IMG/VR virus record: IMGVR_UViG_3300025141_000217
Coordinates: 1 to 42,789 of that record
Length of the DNA: 42,789 nt
From: a virus
Direction: 5' to 3' (one strand)
The number at the start of each line of letters is the position of its first letter. Position 1 is the first letter of the stretch. The notes beneath the pieces are model-generated. The model had not been told where the DNA came from and searched no databases. It saw nothing but the letters and a program-made list of their open reading frames with translations. Shown one piece after another: positions 17,147 to 24,919 of the stretch. Made by a program: the position numbers and the translations under genes.

Positions 17147-17648
17147 TAGTGTCCTCAAATTCTAGCAAAAAGTCTTGGAGTCTATTTCCTAGTCTTTGGC
17201 GCAATTCTTTGTCATTTACTTCTTCCATGATGATAGTAACAATTCCTTGAATAAATCTTCGAGAAATTAAACCTTCTAGAATAGTGCGCTCACCCTTGAT
17301 GCCCATATCCACCGCTTTAGCGGCATCTGAAGCCCTATCAAATTGAAGAACTCCTAGAGCTTCTGATGCTTTAGAGGTTATTTTCTTATATTGATCTAAA
17401 TGAATTTCTGATTCTAATCGCCTATGATCTGCTTCAAGTTCTACCATCTTATCTCTTGCCCTAGCAATAGCTTTGGTACGTAATTCTTTCCAACCTTGCT
17501 CTTTAGACCATTGGTATAACGTATCTTCTGGAATTTCGATCTCGAATTTTTCTAAAATATTTTCTTTAATTTTAGGAATTATCACATCGTCATGAATATA
17601 CGTTTTTGCGGCAAAGTCTTTAACTTCTTGAGAATATTTTCGATTCAT
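17139..17648 (-). CDS. terS: Terminase small subunit
   Basis: 169 aa. Residues 1-55 look like a helix-turn-helix DNA-binding domain (IPKIKENILEKFEIEIPEDTLYQWSKEQGW, quoted here only by its ends: IPKIKEN and YQWSKEQGW). Long helices at about 55-120 suit ring oligomerisation, and the C-terminus (LGNRLQDFLLEFEDTNG) would contact the large subunit. Architecture, size and the 8-bp overlap with terL make it the small terminase subunit, which recognises the packaging site. Sequence similarity within this family is always low, so the call rests mainly on layout and domain order. Confidence 0.75.
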   Translation of the reverse strand: MNRKYSQEVKDFAAKTYIHDDVIIPKIKENILEKFEIEIPEDTLYQWSKEQGWKELRTKAIARARDKMVELEADHRRLESEIHLDQYKKITSKASEALGVLQFDRASDAAKAVDMGIKGERTILEGLISRRFIQGIVTIIMEEVNDKELRQRLGNRLQDFLLEFEDTNG

Positions 17649-17657
17649 TAAAAATCC

Positions 17658-18164
17658 TTAGTTTTGGAATGGGGAATTGTCCATTACCCATCCTTCATCT
17701 CTAGCCATTGGGTCTTGACTATCATCTATGGTGTAAGATTCTCCCATGCGCTTACTCATGTCAACATGCCCAGAACGACCAAGTTCCCATGGTGTATGGC
17801 ATCCCGGTACTCTAGTTTTACTGCCACTTGGACCTCTCTGAGTCTTAATGTCAATTACAACTTCACTTCGGGTACATACAGATTTCCACACTTTCTCCAT
17901 TTGGGGGGTGAGTGGTTTCCAACTAGAATGCTTGTTGTTTCCCCGTTGTACTACTGTTTCAGTATGTACGAGTTCATCTACTGACTGATTAAATACGCAA
18001 TCTGAGGCGTTGCAGTATACAACTTTCTTATAATCTTCAACAGAATTTGGAACATGCTCAACAGGAGGCACAAAAGCACTAGTGTACTCAGGATCTCCTT
18101 TCTTGGTTACTACAAAAGTAGGTTTCTTCGGCTTCGGACGGATTGATCCCGGCTTTCTAGGCAT
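17658..18164 (-). CDS. Cys-containing phage protein, unknown (168 aa)
   Basis: 168 aa with a basic, Pro/Lys-rich N-terminus (residues 1-20). Four Cys sit in the middle: C51-x4-C56 (YCNASDCVF), one near 97 (SVCTRSE) and one near 122 (VPGCHTPWE), with nearby His residues, so a metal site is possible. Its start overlaps the RuvC-like gene stop (ATGCCTAG), and terS follows 9 bp later. Genes directly before terS are often small DNA-binding or packaging factors, but I do not recognise this one and no enzymatic motif is visible. Confidence 0.6.
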   Translation of the reverse strand: MPRKPGSIRPKPKKPTFVVTKKGDPEYTSAFVPPVEHVPNSVEDYKKVVYCNASDCVFNQSVDELVHTETVVQRGNNKHSSWKPLTPQMEKVWKSVCTRSEVVIDIKTQRGPSGSKTRVPGCHTPWELGRSGHVDMSKRMGESYTIDDSQDPMARDEGWVMDNSPFQN

Positions 18165-18603
18165 TTCTTCTGCTCCATTCTGCTATACAGGCTGCATCAG
18201 CCCAATCTTGTTCTTCAAACTCTGCGTCAAAATATTTAGTCGCATATTTAATTATATCATCTTTAGACGCATTACCCATACTTATAACTTCCTTTTTCCA
18301 CACTCGATTATCTACAGTCTTATAGGAAATGTTAGCCAACTCTAAAACCTCTTTTACTGCCCCGACTACCTCAGAGATAGAAATAGTAGAGTGTGGGTTT
18401 TTAAAATATAGAGGTTTTTCAATCGCAACGGTTCCGCCTTCAACTAAACTAGGTAATACACCTAAACCTTTAGCTATATCCGGAAATCTGTCTGCGGAGG
18501 TCTTACCTTTAGCGTCAAATTTTAGACATCTAACTATATTGCCGTTATTATCTATAGTTGTGGCGTGAACCGCCTTAGAACTACAATCTATTCCTGTATG
18601 GAT
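18157..18603 (-). CDS. RuvC-like Holliday-junction nuclease, apparent ATC start
   Basis: The frame encodes 148 aa with a RuvC-type RNase H fold: GIDCSSKAVHATTID (first Asp), VAIEKPLYFKNPHST (Glu), and DWADAACIAEW (final Asp pair), the D-E-D order and spacing of junction resolvases. Phage RuvC-like enzymes debranch DNA before packaging. No ATG, GTG or TTG lies between an upstream in-frame TAG and the first catalytic Asp. The only well-placed codon is ATC at 18603, 7 nt after GGAGG. The first usable standard start (TTG at 18339) would delete the catalytic core and leave 60 aa. I therefore annotate ATC. An alternative is a sequence error or a frameshift from the overlapping MazG gene. Confidence 0.7.
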   Translation of the reverse strand: MHTGIDCSSKAVHATTIDNNGNIVRCLKFDAKGKTSADRFPDIAKGLGVLPSLVEGGTVAIEKPLYFKNPHSTISISEVVGAVKEVLELANISYKTVDNRVWKKEVISMGNASKDDIIKYATKYFDAEFEEQDWADAACIAEWSRRNA

Positions 18604-19067
18604 GACCCTTCCTCCAGAGTAAGACCTCTAAGCTGCCATTCTTCCCTCATTTGCTCCTCAGCACCTTTCCACTTTTCGGGTTTATGGATAGAAATAAGTT
18701 TACCAGTATCTTTACGTATGGCGTAGTTTTCTACATTCTTAGATTCATTTTTATCAACTACCAATTTAACAATTCTGTCTCTAGCATCCGAAGTGTCTAT
18801 AGCCATCAAATTACCCATAGCTACCCATAACAAATCTCCGGTTTCCTCGTCAAAATTGGCGGGATCTTTTCGAAAATTTTTGATAGCCTCTCGCCATTCC
18901 TTGACTTCTTCTTTAATAATCGGAATTCTCTCTTTAGCTAGAGCCTGATCGGATTTACCTTCGTATAAGCCTTTGTGCGTAAACCCCCATCTATCGTGGA
19001 AGTCGTAAACCGCTTCGGCTATTACCGTCATTATTTCCAAAAACCGATCTTTTTCTATAATATCCAT
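18588..19067 (-). CDS. MazG-like nucleotide pyrophosphohydrolase
   Basis: 159 aa, all-alpha. The metal-binding pattern of the MazG/dUTPase-like all-alpha NTP-PPase fold is visible: KEEVKEWREAI at about 51-61 and EETGDLLWVAMG at about 74-85 (E-x2-E ... E-x2-D). Such enzymes hydrolyse NTPs or dNTPs to monophosphates; phage versions may adjust nucleotide pools or alarmone levels. The C-terminal 60 residues are basic and Glu-rich and exceed the core domain. It overlaps the neighbouring 166-aa gene by one base and the RuvC-like gene by 16 bp. Substrate cannot be told from sequence. Confidence 0.75.
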   Translation of the reverse strand: MDIIEKDRFLEIMTVIAEAVYDFHDRWGFTHKGLYEGKSDQALAKERIPIIKEEVKEWREAIKNFRKDPANFDEETGDLLWVAMGNLMAIDTSDARDRIVKLVVDKNESKNVENYAIRKDTGKLISIHKPEKWKGAEEQMREEWQLRGLTLEEGSSIQE

Positions 19068-19567
19068 TATCCTTTCCCTGCCTCTAAGCTTCTAGCGGAT
19101 AATACTCTACTAGATGTGTTAAACAATCCCTTAAAGGCTTCCTTGCGCCCCAATAATTTATCGTAGGCGGCTCTGATTTCTATTAGGGTTTTCATACTAG
19201 TGTTTAGACGTTTATTGTCTCTTAGTATTATACCTTCCATTTCATCAATAGTAGGTTTACGGATTCCTTTTTCTAAATATTCTTCGGCTAGTTTGGCTTT
19301 TTCTACCTTCATTCCCGTTTCAAACGCCGTTTCATATGCACCCTTTTTTGCGCCTAAAGCGGCTAAATTTAATTCAACAAAAGCTAACCAAGCCCCAGAC
19401 ACAGATAAGTATTCCTGTAGTTGTTCGTTAGTAGCTTCCGACAAATTCCCAAACGTAATATCTTCACGAGTGTTGTCTTCAATTCTAATAAAAGGAATTT
19501 CCATATCCTCTACATATTGATTAGCTTTATTGTAGCCTTTTTCAACTGTCCAAGTTTCTTCTATCAT
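19067..19567 (-). CDS. Helical protein of nucleotide/recombination block, unknown
   Basis: 166 aa, acidic first third and then long helices (about residues 45-160) with Leu/Ala heptads, suggesting a coiled-coil or helical bundle. No Cys or catalytic motif is visible. It overlaps the dNMP kinase gene by 26 bp and MazG by one base, so it is translated with nucleotide-metabolism and recombination genes. I do not recognise the family. A role as a small scaffold or recombination mediator is possible but unsupported. Confidence 0.55.
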   Translation of the reverse strand: MIEETWTVEKGYNKANQYVEDMEIPFIRIEDNTREDITFGNLSEATNEQLQEYLSVSGAWLAFVELNLAALGAKKGAYETAFETGMKVEKAKLAEEYLEKGIRKPTIDEMEGIILRDNKRLNTSMKTLIEIRAAYDKLLGRKEAFKGLFNTSSRVLSARSLEAGKG

Positions 19568-20132
19568 TTATATTCCTCATACCTTGAAGGCTTATCACTA
19601 GTGCATCGGCCACACCGTTCATGTCACGTTTAGATAAATTATTCGTGTCAATAGATAGATTCCAACCTAATTCCTTATCATCTAATTCTAATTCGGATGA
19701 ATGGGTTTGAGCGTAATTCCATTTTTCCCTAGTTGCCCCCGGTTCCCATTTACTAGACTTTTGATATCTGTCCCACCGCACTTCCTCATCCGCATACAAC
19801 TTAACTAGTAAACCATTTTCTTCCCGGATGTAATCGAATTCATTAAGGTACCGTAAATCATCGAAAATTACAGAATGCCCTAAATTTAACCTCCGCTGAA
19901 CATCTTTATGAACGGCTTTCACCCAAACATCTGGCCATACATCCCTCAAACCTTGCCCTACTTGTTGCATAGACTCTCTGGTTTCCTGAATGCCTAAAAC
20001 ATTTAGTACTTCTCTGAGTTTTCCAGCGAAGGACATAATTTCAATTCTATTAGGATCTTTTTGTTTAATTAGTTTAGCTACAGCAGACTTGCCTGTGTGC
20101 ATTTTACCGTGTAGCCCAATTAGTTTAGCCAA
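19542..20132 (-). CDS. Deoxynucleoside monophosphate kinase
   Basis: 196 aa P-loop kinase. The Walker A GLHGKMHTGKS lies at residues 6-16; FDDLRYLNEFDYIRE (about 95-109) has the DDLRY motif typical of phage T4 gp1-like dNMP kinases, and VKLYADEEVRWDRYQKSS follows as the substrate-lid region. The enzyme phosphorylates dNMPs to dNDPs and so works with the class II reductase and MazG in nucleotide supply. It overlaps the nuclease gene upstream by 8 bp. The family is confidently a nucleotide kinase; the exact dNMP is not predictable. Confidence 0.75.
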   Translation of the reverse strand: MAKLIGLHGKMHTGKSAVAKLIKQKDPNRIEIMSFAGKLREVLNVLGIQETRESMQQVGQGLRDVWPDVWVKAVHKDVQRRLNLGHSVIFDDLRYLNEFDYIREENGLLVKLYADEEVRWDRYQKSSKWEPGATREKWNYAQTHSSELELDDKELGWNLSIDTNNLSKRDMNGVADALVISLQGMRNINDRRNLDS

Positions 20133-20823
20133 GACCTAATTCCTCATCTTTTACTAATTTGCAATCACAGTAATGATAATGCGTGGCCTCCACCTCCGCC
20201 AATCTAGGTGGAAGAGGCATATTAGCGATAGCTTGAGCTCTAGACAAAATTCCATCCCATAAGTCGTCATTTCGTTTTACTACAAAAGTCTTAATCTGTT
20301 GAGTATTTTTGTTTTCATACAAAATTACTCCTTCGGAATGTCCTAACATATGTAGGTAACACTGTAATTGGGTAGAATGCTCTGTCTTAGGACCATTAGA
20401 GATATCATCGTCCCACCCTCGTTGATTAATCGTTTTTAGTTCTAGCACAAATAATCTACCATCATTGTGAAGTATGAAGTCGGCACGACCCGATAGAGGA
20501 ACGGGGCTCTCTATCTTACAGGATTGCTCCCTGTATAGCATCATATCGCCAAAATACTTAGCATACCTATCCTCAGCGGAACTACCTACACCAAATATAC
20601 GTTGTAACGTAGCAGAAATTGATTTTTTAGGCACTAATCCATTGTAGTGAAGCCACAAGTATCGGTCACAAGGGTTCCCTATAGCAGATACAAAGAACTT
20701 ACCTTTACTAGTACTTTTTTGCGGATGTGTTAGCTGTTTATCCAACTGTTTTACTAGCAATTGACCTAAATCTTTAGTCTCCCAAGATTTAGTGACATTT
20801 TCCGTTATTTCTTTTACGCCCAT
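20125..20823 (-). CDS. PD-(D/E)XK exonuclease, RecB/Cas4-like
   Basis: 232 aa. The nuclease core is clear: GRADFILH (Asp near residue 114), LFVLELKT (E-x-K near 127) and STQLQCYLHMLG (Q-x3-Y motif near 151), the order seen in RecB-nuclease/Cas4-like proteins. The C-terminal YHYCDCKLV has a Cys pair and, with the N-terminal GNPCDRYLWL Cys, could bind an Fe-S cluster as in Cas4/AddB-type nucleases, though only three Cys are evident. It starts right after the DUF559-like gene (TAAATG) and sits in the recombination block beside a RecA homologue. Probably a 5' end-processing nuclease for recombination. Confidence 0.8.
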   Translation of the reverse strand: MGVKEITENVTKSWETKDLGQLLVKQLDKQLTHPQKSTSKGKFFVSAIGNPCDRYLWLHYNGLVPKKSISATLQRIFGVGSSAEDRYAKYFGDMMLYREQSCKIESPVPLSGRADFILHNDGRLFVLELKTINQRGWDDDISNGPKTEHSTQLQCYLHMLGHSEGVILYENKNTQQIKTFVVKRNDDLWDGILSRAQAIANMPLPPRLAEVEATHYHYCDCKLVKDEELGLG

Positions 20824-21147
20824 TTATTTCCTTTCCGTAGCAATATCAACTAAAAATACATCAATATCGTGACGGATTTCCGTAGCATTTTCTGTGGTAA
20901 TATGTAAAACATAATCTACTCCACTTTCTAGCAAGAATTCATTACGTTCTTTATCTTTTTTAGAAAAATGACCGTAAACCCCGTCCGCCTCAATAACTGT
21001 CCCGATTTCAGCTATCCAAAAGTCTACAAAATATTTACCTATTTCCCTTTGAGACTCCCACCGCAACCCCAACTCACTTAAGTAGTTGGCTATTTTTACT
21101 TCCTGTGGAGTCATCGTTTGAGGTGCCGATTGAACGTTTAGAGGCAT
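20824..21147 (-). CDS. DUF559 / Vsr-like endonuclease-fold protein
   Basis: 107 aa. The fold of very-short-patch-repair-like DUF559 proteins is seen: MTPQEVKIANYLSELGLRW, then FVDFWIAEIGTVIEADG (D ... E-x-D), GHFSKKDKERNEFLLESG and VLHIT, a minimal PD-(D/E)XK core. It overlaps the recA-like gene by 74 bp; the ATG at 21147 is kept because AAGGAAG lies upstream, although an internal ATG at 21114 would shorten the overlap. It is probably a DNA endonuclease or nicking activity used in repair or recombination. Such domains are also common as mobile or R-M associated pieces. Confidence 0.7.
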   Translation of the reverse strand: MPLNVQSAPQTMTPQEVKIANYLSELGLRWESQREIGKYFVDFWIAEIGTVIEADGVYGHFSKKDKERNEFLLESGVDYVLHITTENATEIRHDIDVFLVDIATERK

Positions 21148-22093
21148 TGTCTACATCTTCCTTTAATTTTTGTCCCAACTCCGGTTGTTCTGTTACCAAT
21201 AAAGTCTTAAGTCCATTTAATCCCATGACCTTATTATCATTGTACTCGTACCATGCTCCAGACTGCTGGATGAAACCATAAGCTATGCCTTCACGCATAT
21301 AGCTTTCCATGGTATCTATTCCACCATCTACTTTAAAGGGTACAACCACCTTTTGCCAATGGTCAGCCGAAGTTTTATTCTTCTTTAGAGTGACCTCCAT
21401 ATCGAAGCCTTCTTTAATTTTAGTTTTCTTGTTCTCTATCCACCCAGACCTTCGTACTTCAAGCATCATGTGGTTCCAATAGACCTGACCCTTACCACCC
21501 GGCATGTCTTTAATCGCCACAGGTCCAATAGCTGATCGTTGTTGGTTTATACAAATCAAGGACGACCCATTCTTTAGCCGACTCATCAACCTACTAAGGG
21601 AATCGTTTACAAACCTAGCCAACCATCCCATAGGATTCTTATCAAAATCCGTTAATTCTGCTGCGGGAACCATACCTGCAATACTATCTATCACCACCAA
21701 GTCCACTCCTGCTTCCATAACGGCTCTAGCTATATCTATAGCTGCTTCCCCATTTTCCGGTTGGGACGCAAGAAGCAAGTCGGGGTTGACCCCACACTTA
21801 CGGAACCATGATTCGTCTAGAGACATCTCGGTATCAATCCAAACCGCCGTTCCTCCTTCTTTTTGGACAGATTCAACCGCTTTCATAGCAAGATACGACT
21901 TACCACCACTAGGCTGACCCGTTAGTAGTGTAAATCGCTTCTTAGGAATTCCGCCACCTGTCAATTTATCCAACTGGGGGATACCGAAAGGTATACGCTC
22001 AAATTTAAACTCGTTATCCGACGCTAACGTAAGCCCATCCACTCCCTTTAGAAGCTGATCCATCAAAGGGGTTTCTGTCTTAGTTTTAGCCAT
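21074..22093 (-). CDS. RecA-family recombinase
   Basis: 339 aa. Walker A GQPSGGKS at residues 59-66, the WIDTE strand with catalytic Glu, Walker B VDLVVIDSIAG, and the L2-like ICINQQRSAIGP followed by Gly-rich PGGKGQVYWNH are all present in RecA/UvsX/Sak4 order. The N-terminal recognition RIPFGIPQLDKLTGGGIPK is typical. It should coat ssDNA and pair homologous strands for phage recombination-dependent repair or replication. Overlaps with the 69-aa gene (8 bp) and DUF559 gene show tight coupling. It is closer to phage Sak4/UvsX types than to full-length bacterial RecA, since the RecA C-terminal domain is not evident. Confidence 0.88.
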   Translation of the reverse strand: MAKTKTETPLMDQLLKGVDGLTLASDNEFKFERIPFGIPQLDKLTGGGIPKKRFTLLTGQPSGGKSYLAMKAVESVQKEGGTAVWIDTEMSLDESWFRKCGVNPDLLLASQPENGEAAIDIARAVMEAGVDLVVIDSIAGMVPAAELTDFDKNPMGWLARFVNDSLSRLMSRLKNGSSLICINQQRSAIGPVAIKDMPGGKGQVYWNHMMLEVRRSGWIENKKTKIKEGFDMEVTLKKNKTSADHWQKVVVPFKVDGGIDTMESYMREGIAYGFIQQSGAWYEYNDNKVMGLNGLKTLLVTEQPELGQKLKEDVDNASKRSIGTSNDDSTGSKNSQLLK

Positions 22094-22295
22094 TAGCTAG
22101 ACTCCTTATTTTTGTTACCTCAGCATCAGCCGCAGACAAAACCAAAGGCCATGCCTTATTTATAGCGACTTTAGCTTTAGCCATTTGTTCATCCAAATCT
22201 TCTTCTGTGTCTATATCTCGGATAGTTACTTCAATTTTAGCATTGTTATAATCGCCTAAATTGACGGTAAATCCTAAAGCCTGATCTATCTTCAT
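22086..22295 (-). CDS. Small protein between polymerase and recombinase (69 aa)
   Basis: 69 aa, mixed beta/alpha: strands at residues 8-27 (FTVNLGDYNNAKIEVTIRDI), then an acidic helix and a long Ala-rich helix. It overlaps the polymerase gene by 4 bp and the recombinase gene by 8 bp. I do not recognise a family. It may be a small accessory subunit of the replication or recombination proteins; no motif supports this beyond location. Confidence 0.55.
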   Translation of the reverse strand: MKIDQALGFTVNLGDYNNAKIEVTIRDIDTEEDLDEQMAKAKVAINKAWPLVLSAADAEVTKIRSLANG

Positions 22296-24400
22296 AGTAT
22301 TACTACCTCTTCAGTCTTAACTAAATCTTCGTACTTTTGTCTCCATATACAATAATGGTCTTCCAATTGCTCCTTCTCCCTGTCAGCAGGATATTGTGCT
22401 TCCCTAATTGCCTTGTCAGCGTCCATTACATGCGCCCATGAGGGGTCATGAATTTCTACATCTACTAGCAACGGAATGCCTATGGAATTTTCTTCCATCA
22501 ATCGACGGATGTTTTCCACTACGTTTTCTTCACCATCAGCTACCTCTACCAATAATTCATCATGAACTTGCATTATGAGGGCAGATTTTTTATCTTTGAG
22601 GTACTCATGCACCGCAATCATACGCTCAGACATTATATCAGCCGATGTACCCTGTACTAAGTAATTAATACCCGCATATGCGAAATCTTCTGGAATCCAG
22701 TATTTACGACCATACCTATTCTGAACCATTCCAGTTTTGGTGATTTTATTCATGACATTTTTAATAAAATCTTTAGACCCCGGTAGCCCATTCAAAAAGT
22801 TGGCTTTATACTTTTTGGCTTCTGGGATAGTGCAATCTAAAGAATTGGCTAAGTTCTCTAATCCTAAACCATACAAAATACCAAAGGATAGGTTTTTAGC
22901 TGCTTGTCGATAGAATTTCCACTCTGCATGATTTTCATCTACATGGAATGCTGCCTTAGCGGAATTATCGTGAAGGTCAACCCCTTTGTCTTTCAAAGCT
23001 GCTAATTCTTTATCGTTCATAAAATATGAAAGAAAAACCCAAACTTCCATCTGTTTATAATCTAAACCATATAGGGTGTATCCCTCTCTAGGAACAAAAG
23101 CCTTCCTAGTTGCAAACTTAGTAAGGTCACCGTCAACGAAAGTTTCTTCCCCCACAAAAGCCCACGCCGAAATATCTTGATTATCCAAAGATATACGACC
23201 CTTGTTAGCCTTTACAATTGCCTCTAATCGCCCTTGTAGTGCTTTCATCTCTTCTTCATTGAGATTTTGTTCTACAGTATTTATAATCCCTCTAGGAATA
23301 TTCTGTAAGTTAGGGTTTCGGGAAGATAATCTACCTGTTACTGTTCCCCAATTAGCATAGGTACAGTGAAGCACATCCGTTTGAGAGAAGGGTTCAATGT
23401 AGGTACTCAACATCTTACCTAATGTTCTGTACTCTCTTACCCGTCCTGCTAACTCATGGTTAATTTTGACTAAGGATTTTTCTCCCCATGACGGATTACC
23501 CTTGTCAGTTTTATCCGGAGACTCAATACCTAGCGACTCAAATATCTTACCTAACTGTAGGTTAGATGCAACATTAAATTCTTCACCCGCTATTTCATAA
23601 ATTCGTTTCAGGACCGCTTCTTGTCTAGCCCCTACACGTTTAGCCCCATCTAAAGCATACTCTGTATCTATTTTAACTCCTCTGTACTCCATATCATATA
23701 GAACAGAAGTTAATTTGATGCTTTGTTGCCAAATTTCAACCTGTTTAGTTTCTTCTATAGCCTTTTTTCTAGAAAAATATAATTCCCTAGTCCAAAATAC
23801 GTCATTACAGCAATATGGACCTAATAAACTTATGGGGGCTAACGAGAAGTTTTTGTTCCACTTATTTTTTCTCAGGAGCTCTTTACAATTAGCGTCATAC
23901 TTGGAGGCTTCCTCTCCAAATTCACGGGTTATCGTATGAGTTAAATCTAATCTTTCATGTTTAGCTTTTTCAGTCAGGCGTATCATGACTAAAACATCAA
24001 TAAGATTTTTATCCTGAGTGTTCAGCCAAGTAAAATTATCTTCTATGTTGGTCAGACCGCACTCATACTCTAGAAACTTTAAGTCAAACTTTAGGTTATA
24101 CCCAACTAACGTTTTAGTACGCTCTAAGGCTTTCAACACCTTACGCATATGATCTTCCGACAGATTACCATACACTTCCGGGTGGTCGGCGTGTCGGAAA
24201 GGGAAGTACATAACCACACTCTCAGGTGTAGCCAACCCTACTCCACATATCTCATTTTTATTAAATTCAAATCCGTTACTTTCAATATCTAAAAAGATAG
24301 TATCAGACTCATTTAATTTCCTAAGGCAGTCATCAAAATCCTCAGGAGTAACAATTATAGATTCATTGCTGAATAAGGTGTCTGTACCGTAATTTATCAA
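22292..24400 (-). CDS. DNA polymerase I (family A) with 3'-5' exonuclease
   Basis: 702 aa. The proofreading exonuclease comes first: TIFLDIESNGFEF (D-x-E), GYNLKFDLKFLE and later Asp/Tyr motifs. The polymerase domain shows TGRLSSRNPNLQNIPRG, motif A YGLDYKQMEVWV, the O-helix RQAAKNLSFGILYGLG, and motif C MQVHDELLVE. The O-helix residue equivalent to E. coli Phe762 is Phe (K-N-L-S-F), the wild-type form often found in lytic phages. There is no N-terminal 5'-3' exonuclease domain, as usual for phages. It overlaps the 69-aa gene by 4 bp. This is the main replicative polymerase. Confidence 0.95.
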   Translation of the reverse strand: MINYGTDTLFSNESIIVTPEDFDDCLRKLNESDTIFLDIESNGFEFNKNEICGVGLATPESVVMYFPFRHADHPEVYGNLSEDHMRKVLKALERTKTLVGYNLKFDLKFLEYECGLTNIEDNFTWLNTQDKNLIDVLVMIRLTEKAKHERLDLTHTITREFGEEASKYDANCKELLRKNKWNKNFSLAPISLLGPYCCNDVFWTRELYFSRKKAIEETKQVEIWQQSIKLTSVLYDMEYRGVKIDTEYALDGAKRVGARQEAVLKRIYEIAGEEFNVASNLQLGKIFESLGIESPDKTDKGNPSWGEKSLVKINHELAGRVREYRTLGKMLSTYIEPFSQTDVLHCTYANWGTVTGRLSSRNPNLQNIPRGIINTVEQNLNEEEMKALQGRLEAIVKANKGRISLDNQDISAWAFVGEETFVDGDLTKFATRKAFVPREGYTLYGLDYKQMEVWVFLSYFMNDKELAALKDKGVDLHDNSAKAAFHVDENHAEWKFYRQAAKNLSFGILYGLGLENLANSLDCTIPEAKKYKANFLNGLPGSKDFIKNVMNKITKTGMVQNRYGRKYWIPEDFAYAGINYLVQGTSADIMSERMIAVHEYLKDKKSALIMQVHDELLVEVADGEENVVENIRRLMEENSIGIPLLVDVEIHDPSWAHVMDADKAIREAQYPADREKEQLEDHYCIWRQKYEDLVKTEEVVIL

Positions 24401-24414
24401 AAAATTCTCAATTC

Positions 24415-24621
24415 TTACTTTAGTATTGCGTTTGGCTTTTCGTATCTTTTATTTACTGTAGTATAACAGAACTTGCATGTCCACTGTACAGGTAAATAAT
24501 CTTTACCGTTATCGTAAGTTACTCTAAAAGTCTGTTCTAGTAAGCCCCAGTCATGTCGCAACCCATCTAACATACAAGACCTATCTTTTCTGCGTACTCT
24601 ATAGGGGTTTTGATGCGCCAA
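24415..24621 (-). CDS. Small protein with CxxC, unknown (68 aa)
   Basis: 68 aa from a TTG two codons after an in-frame stop. It has a basic N-terminus (YRVRRKDRS) and WTCKFCYTTVNKRY near the end, half of a zinc knuckle; one more Cys is at residue 16. The ribosome site is weak. It lies between a terminator and the polymerase gene (14 bp gap), so it may be the first gene of the polymerase transcript. Not a known family to me. Confidence 0.5.
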   Translation of the reverse strand: MAHQNPYRVRRKDRSCMLDGLRHDWGLLEQTFRVTYDNGKDYLPVQWTCKFCYTTVNKRYEKPNAILK

Positions 24622-24662
24622 ATTCTACCCGTTCTTCCTAACCACTAAACTTCCAATTCTTC

Positions 24663-24701
24663 AAAAAGAGTGTAGGGGGGACACCTAAGCATCCCCCCTA
24701 C
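24663..24701 (-). terminator. Strong rho-independent terminator
   Basis: A perfect 10-bp stem with six consecutive G-C pairs (GTAGGGGGGA with TCCCCCCTAC, 24672-24701) and a 10-nt loop, followed after four bases by CTTTTTG on the minus strand. It sits between the 65-aa gene and the 68-aa gene and would end the primase/SSB transcript. Confidence 0.8.
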
Positions 24702-24705
24702 TATT

Positions 24706-24903
24706 CTACGCCTCGGATACAAATTGACCCTTAGCATTTCGTTTTCGGGGCTTTCGGCTACGCTTAGTAGTCGAAGCGGACATAGTTGGCCTATGCAACT
24801 GGGGTGCTACATTACGACTCGAAGATGTCCGAGTTGGTTTTGCGGAATCTGTTTCAACGGCAGACCCACCAAACAACTCCTTTACAAACCCAAGTATTCC
24901 CAT
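24706..24903 (-). CDS. Small basic protein (65 aa)
   Basis: 65 aa. A hydrophobic N-terminus (MGILGFVKELFGG) is followed by a Ser/Thr/Arg-rich low-complexity middle and a very basic end (KRSRKPRKRNAKGQFVSEA). The 'NAKGQFVS' ending recurs in small phage proteins and may bind nucleic acid. It follows the putative SSB gene by 16 bp and ends at the strong terminator. Its G+C content is higher than its neighbours. Function unknown. Confidence 0.55.
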   Translation of the reverse strand: MGILGFVKELFGGSAVETDSAKPTRTSSSRNVAPQLHRPTMSASTTKRSRKPRKRNAKGQFVSEA

Positions 24904-24919
24904 ACTGGTCTCTCCTTAT

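Noticed and set aside
18157-18339. Stand-alone 60-aa gene from the TTG start
   Set aside because: It would be a truncated RuvC domain missing two catalytic acids, while the upstream part is open and clearly homologous to the family.
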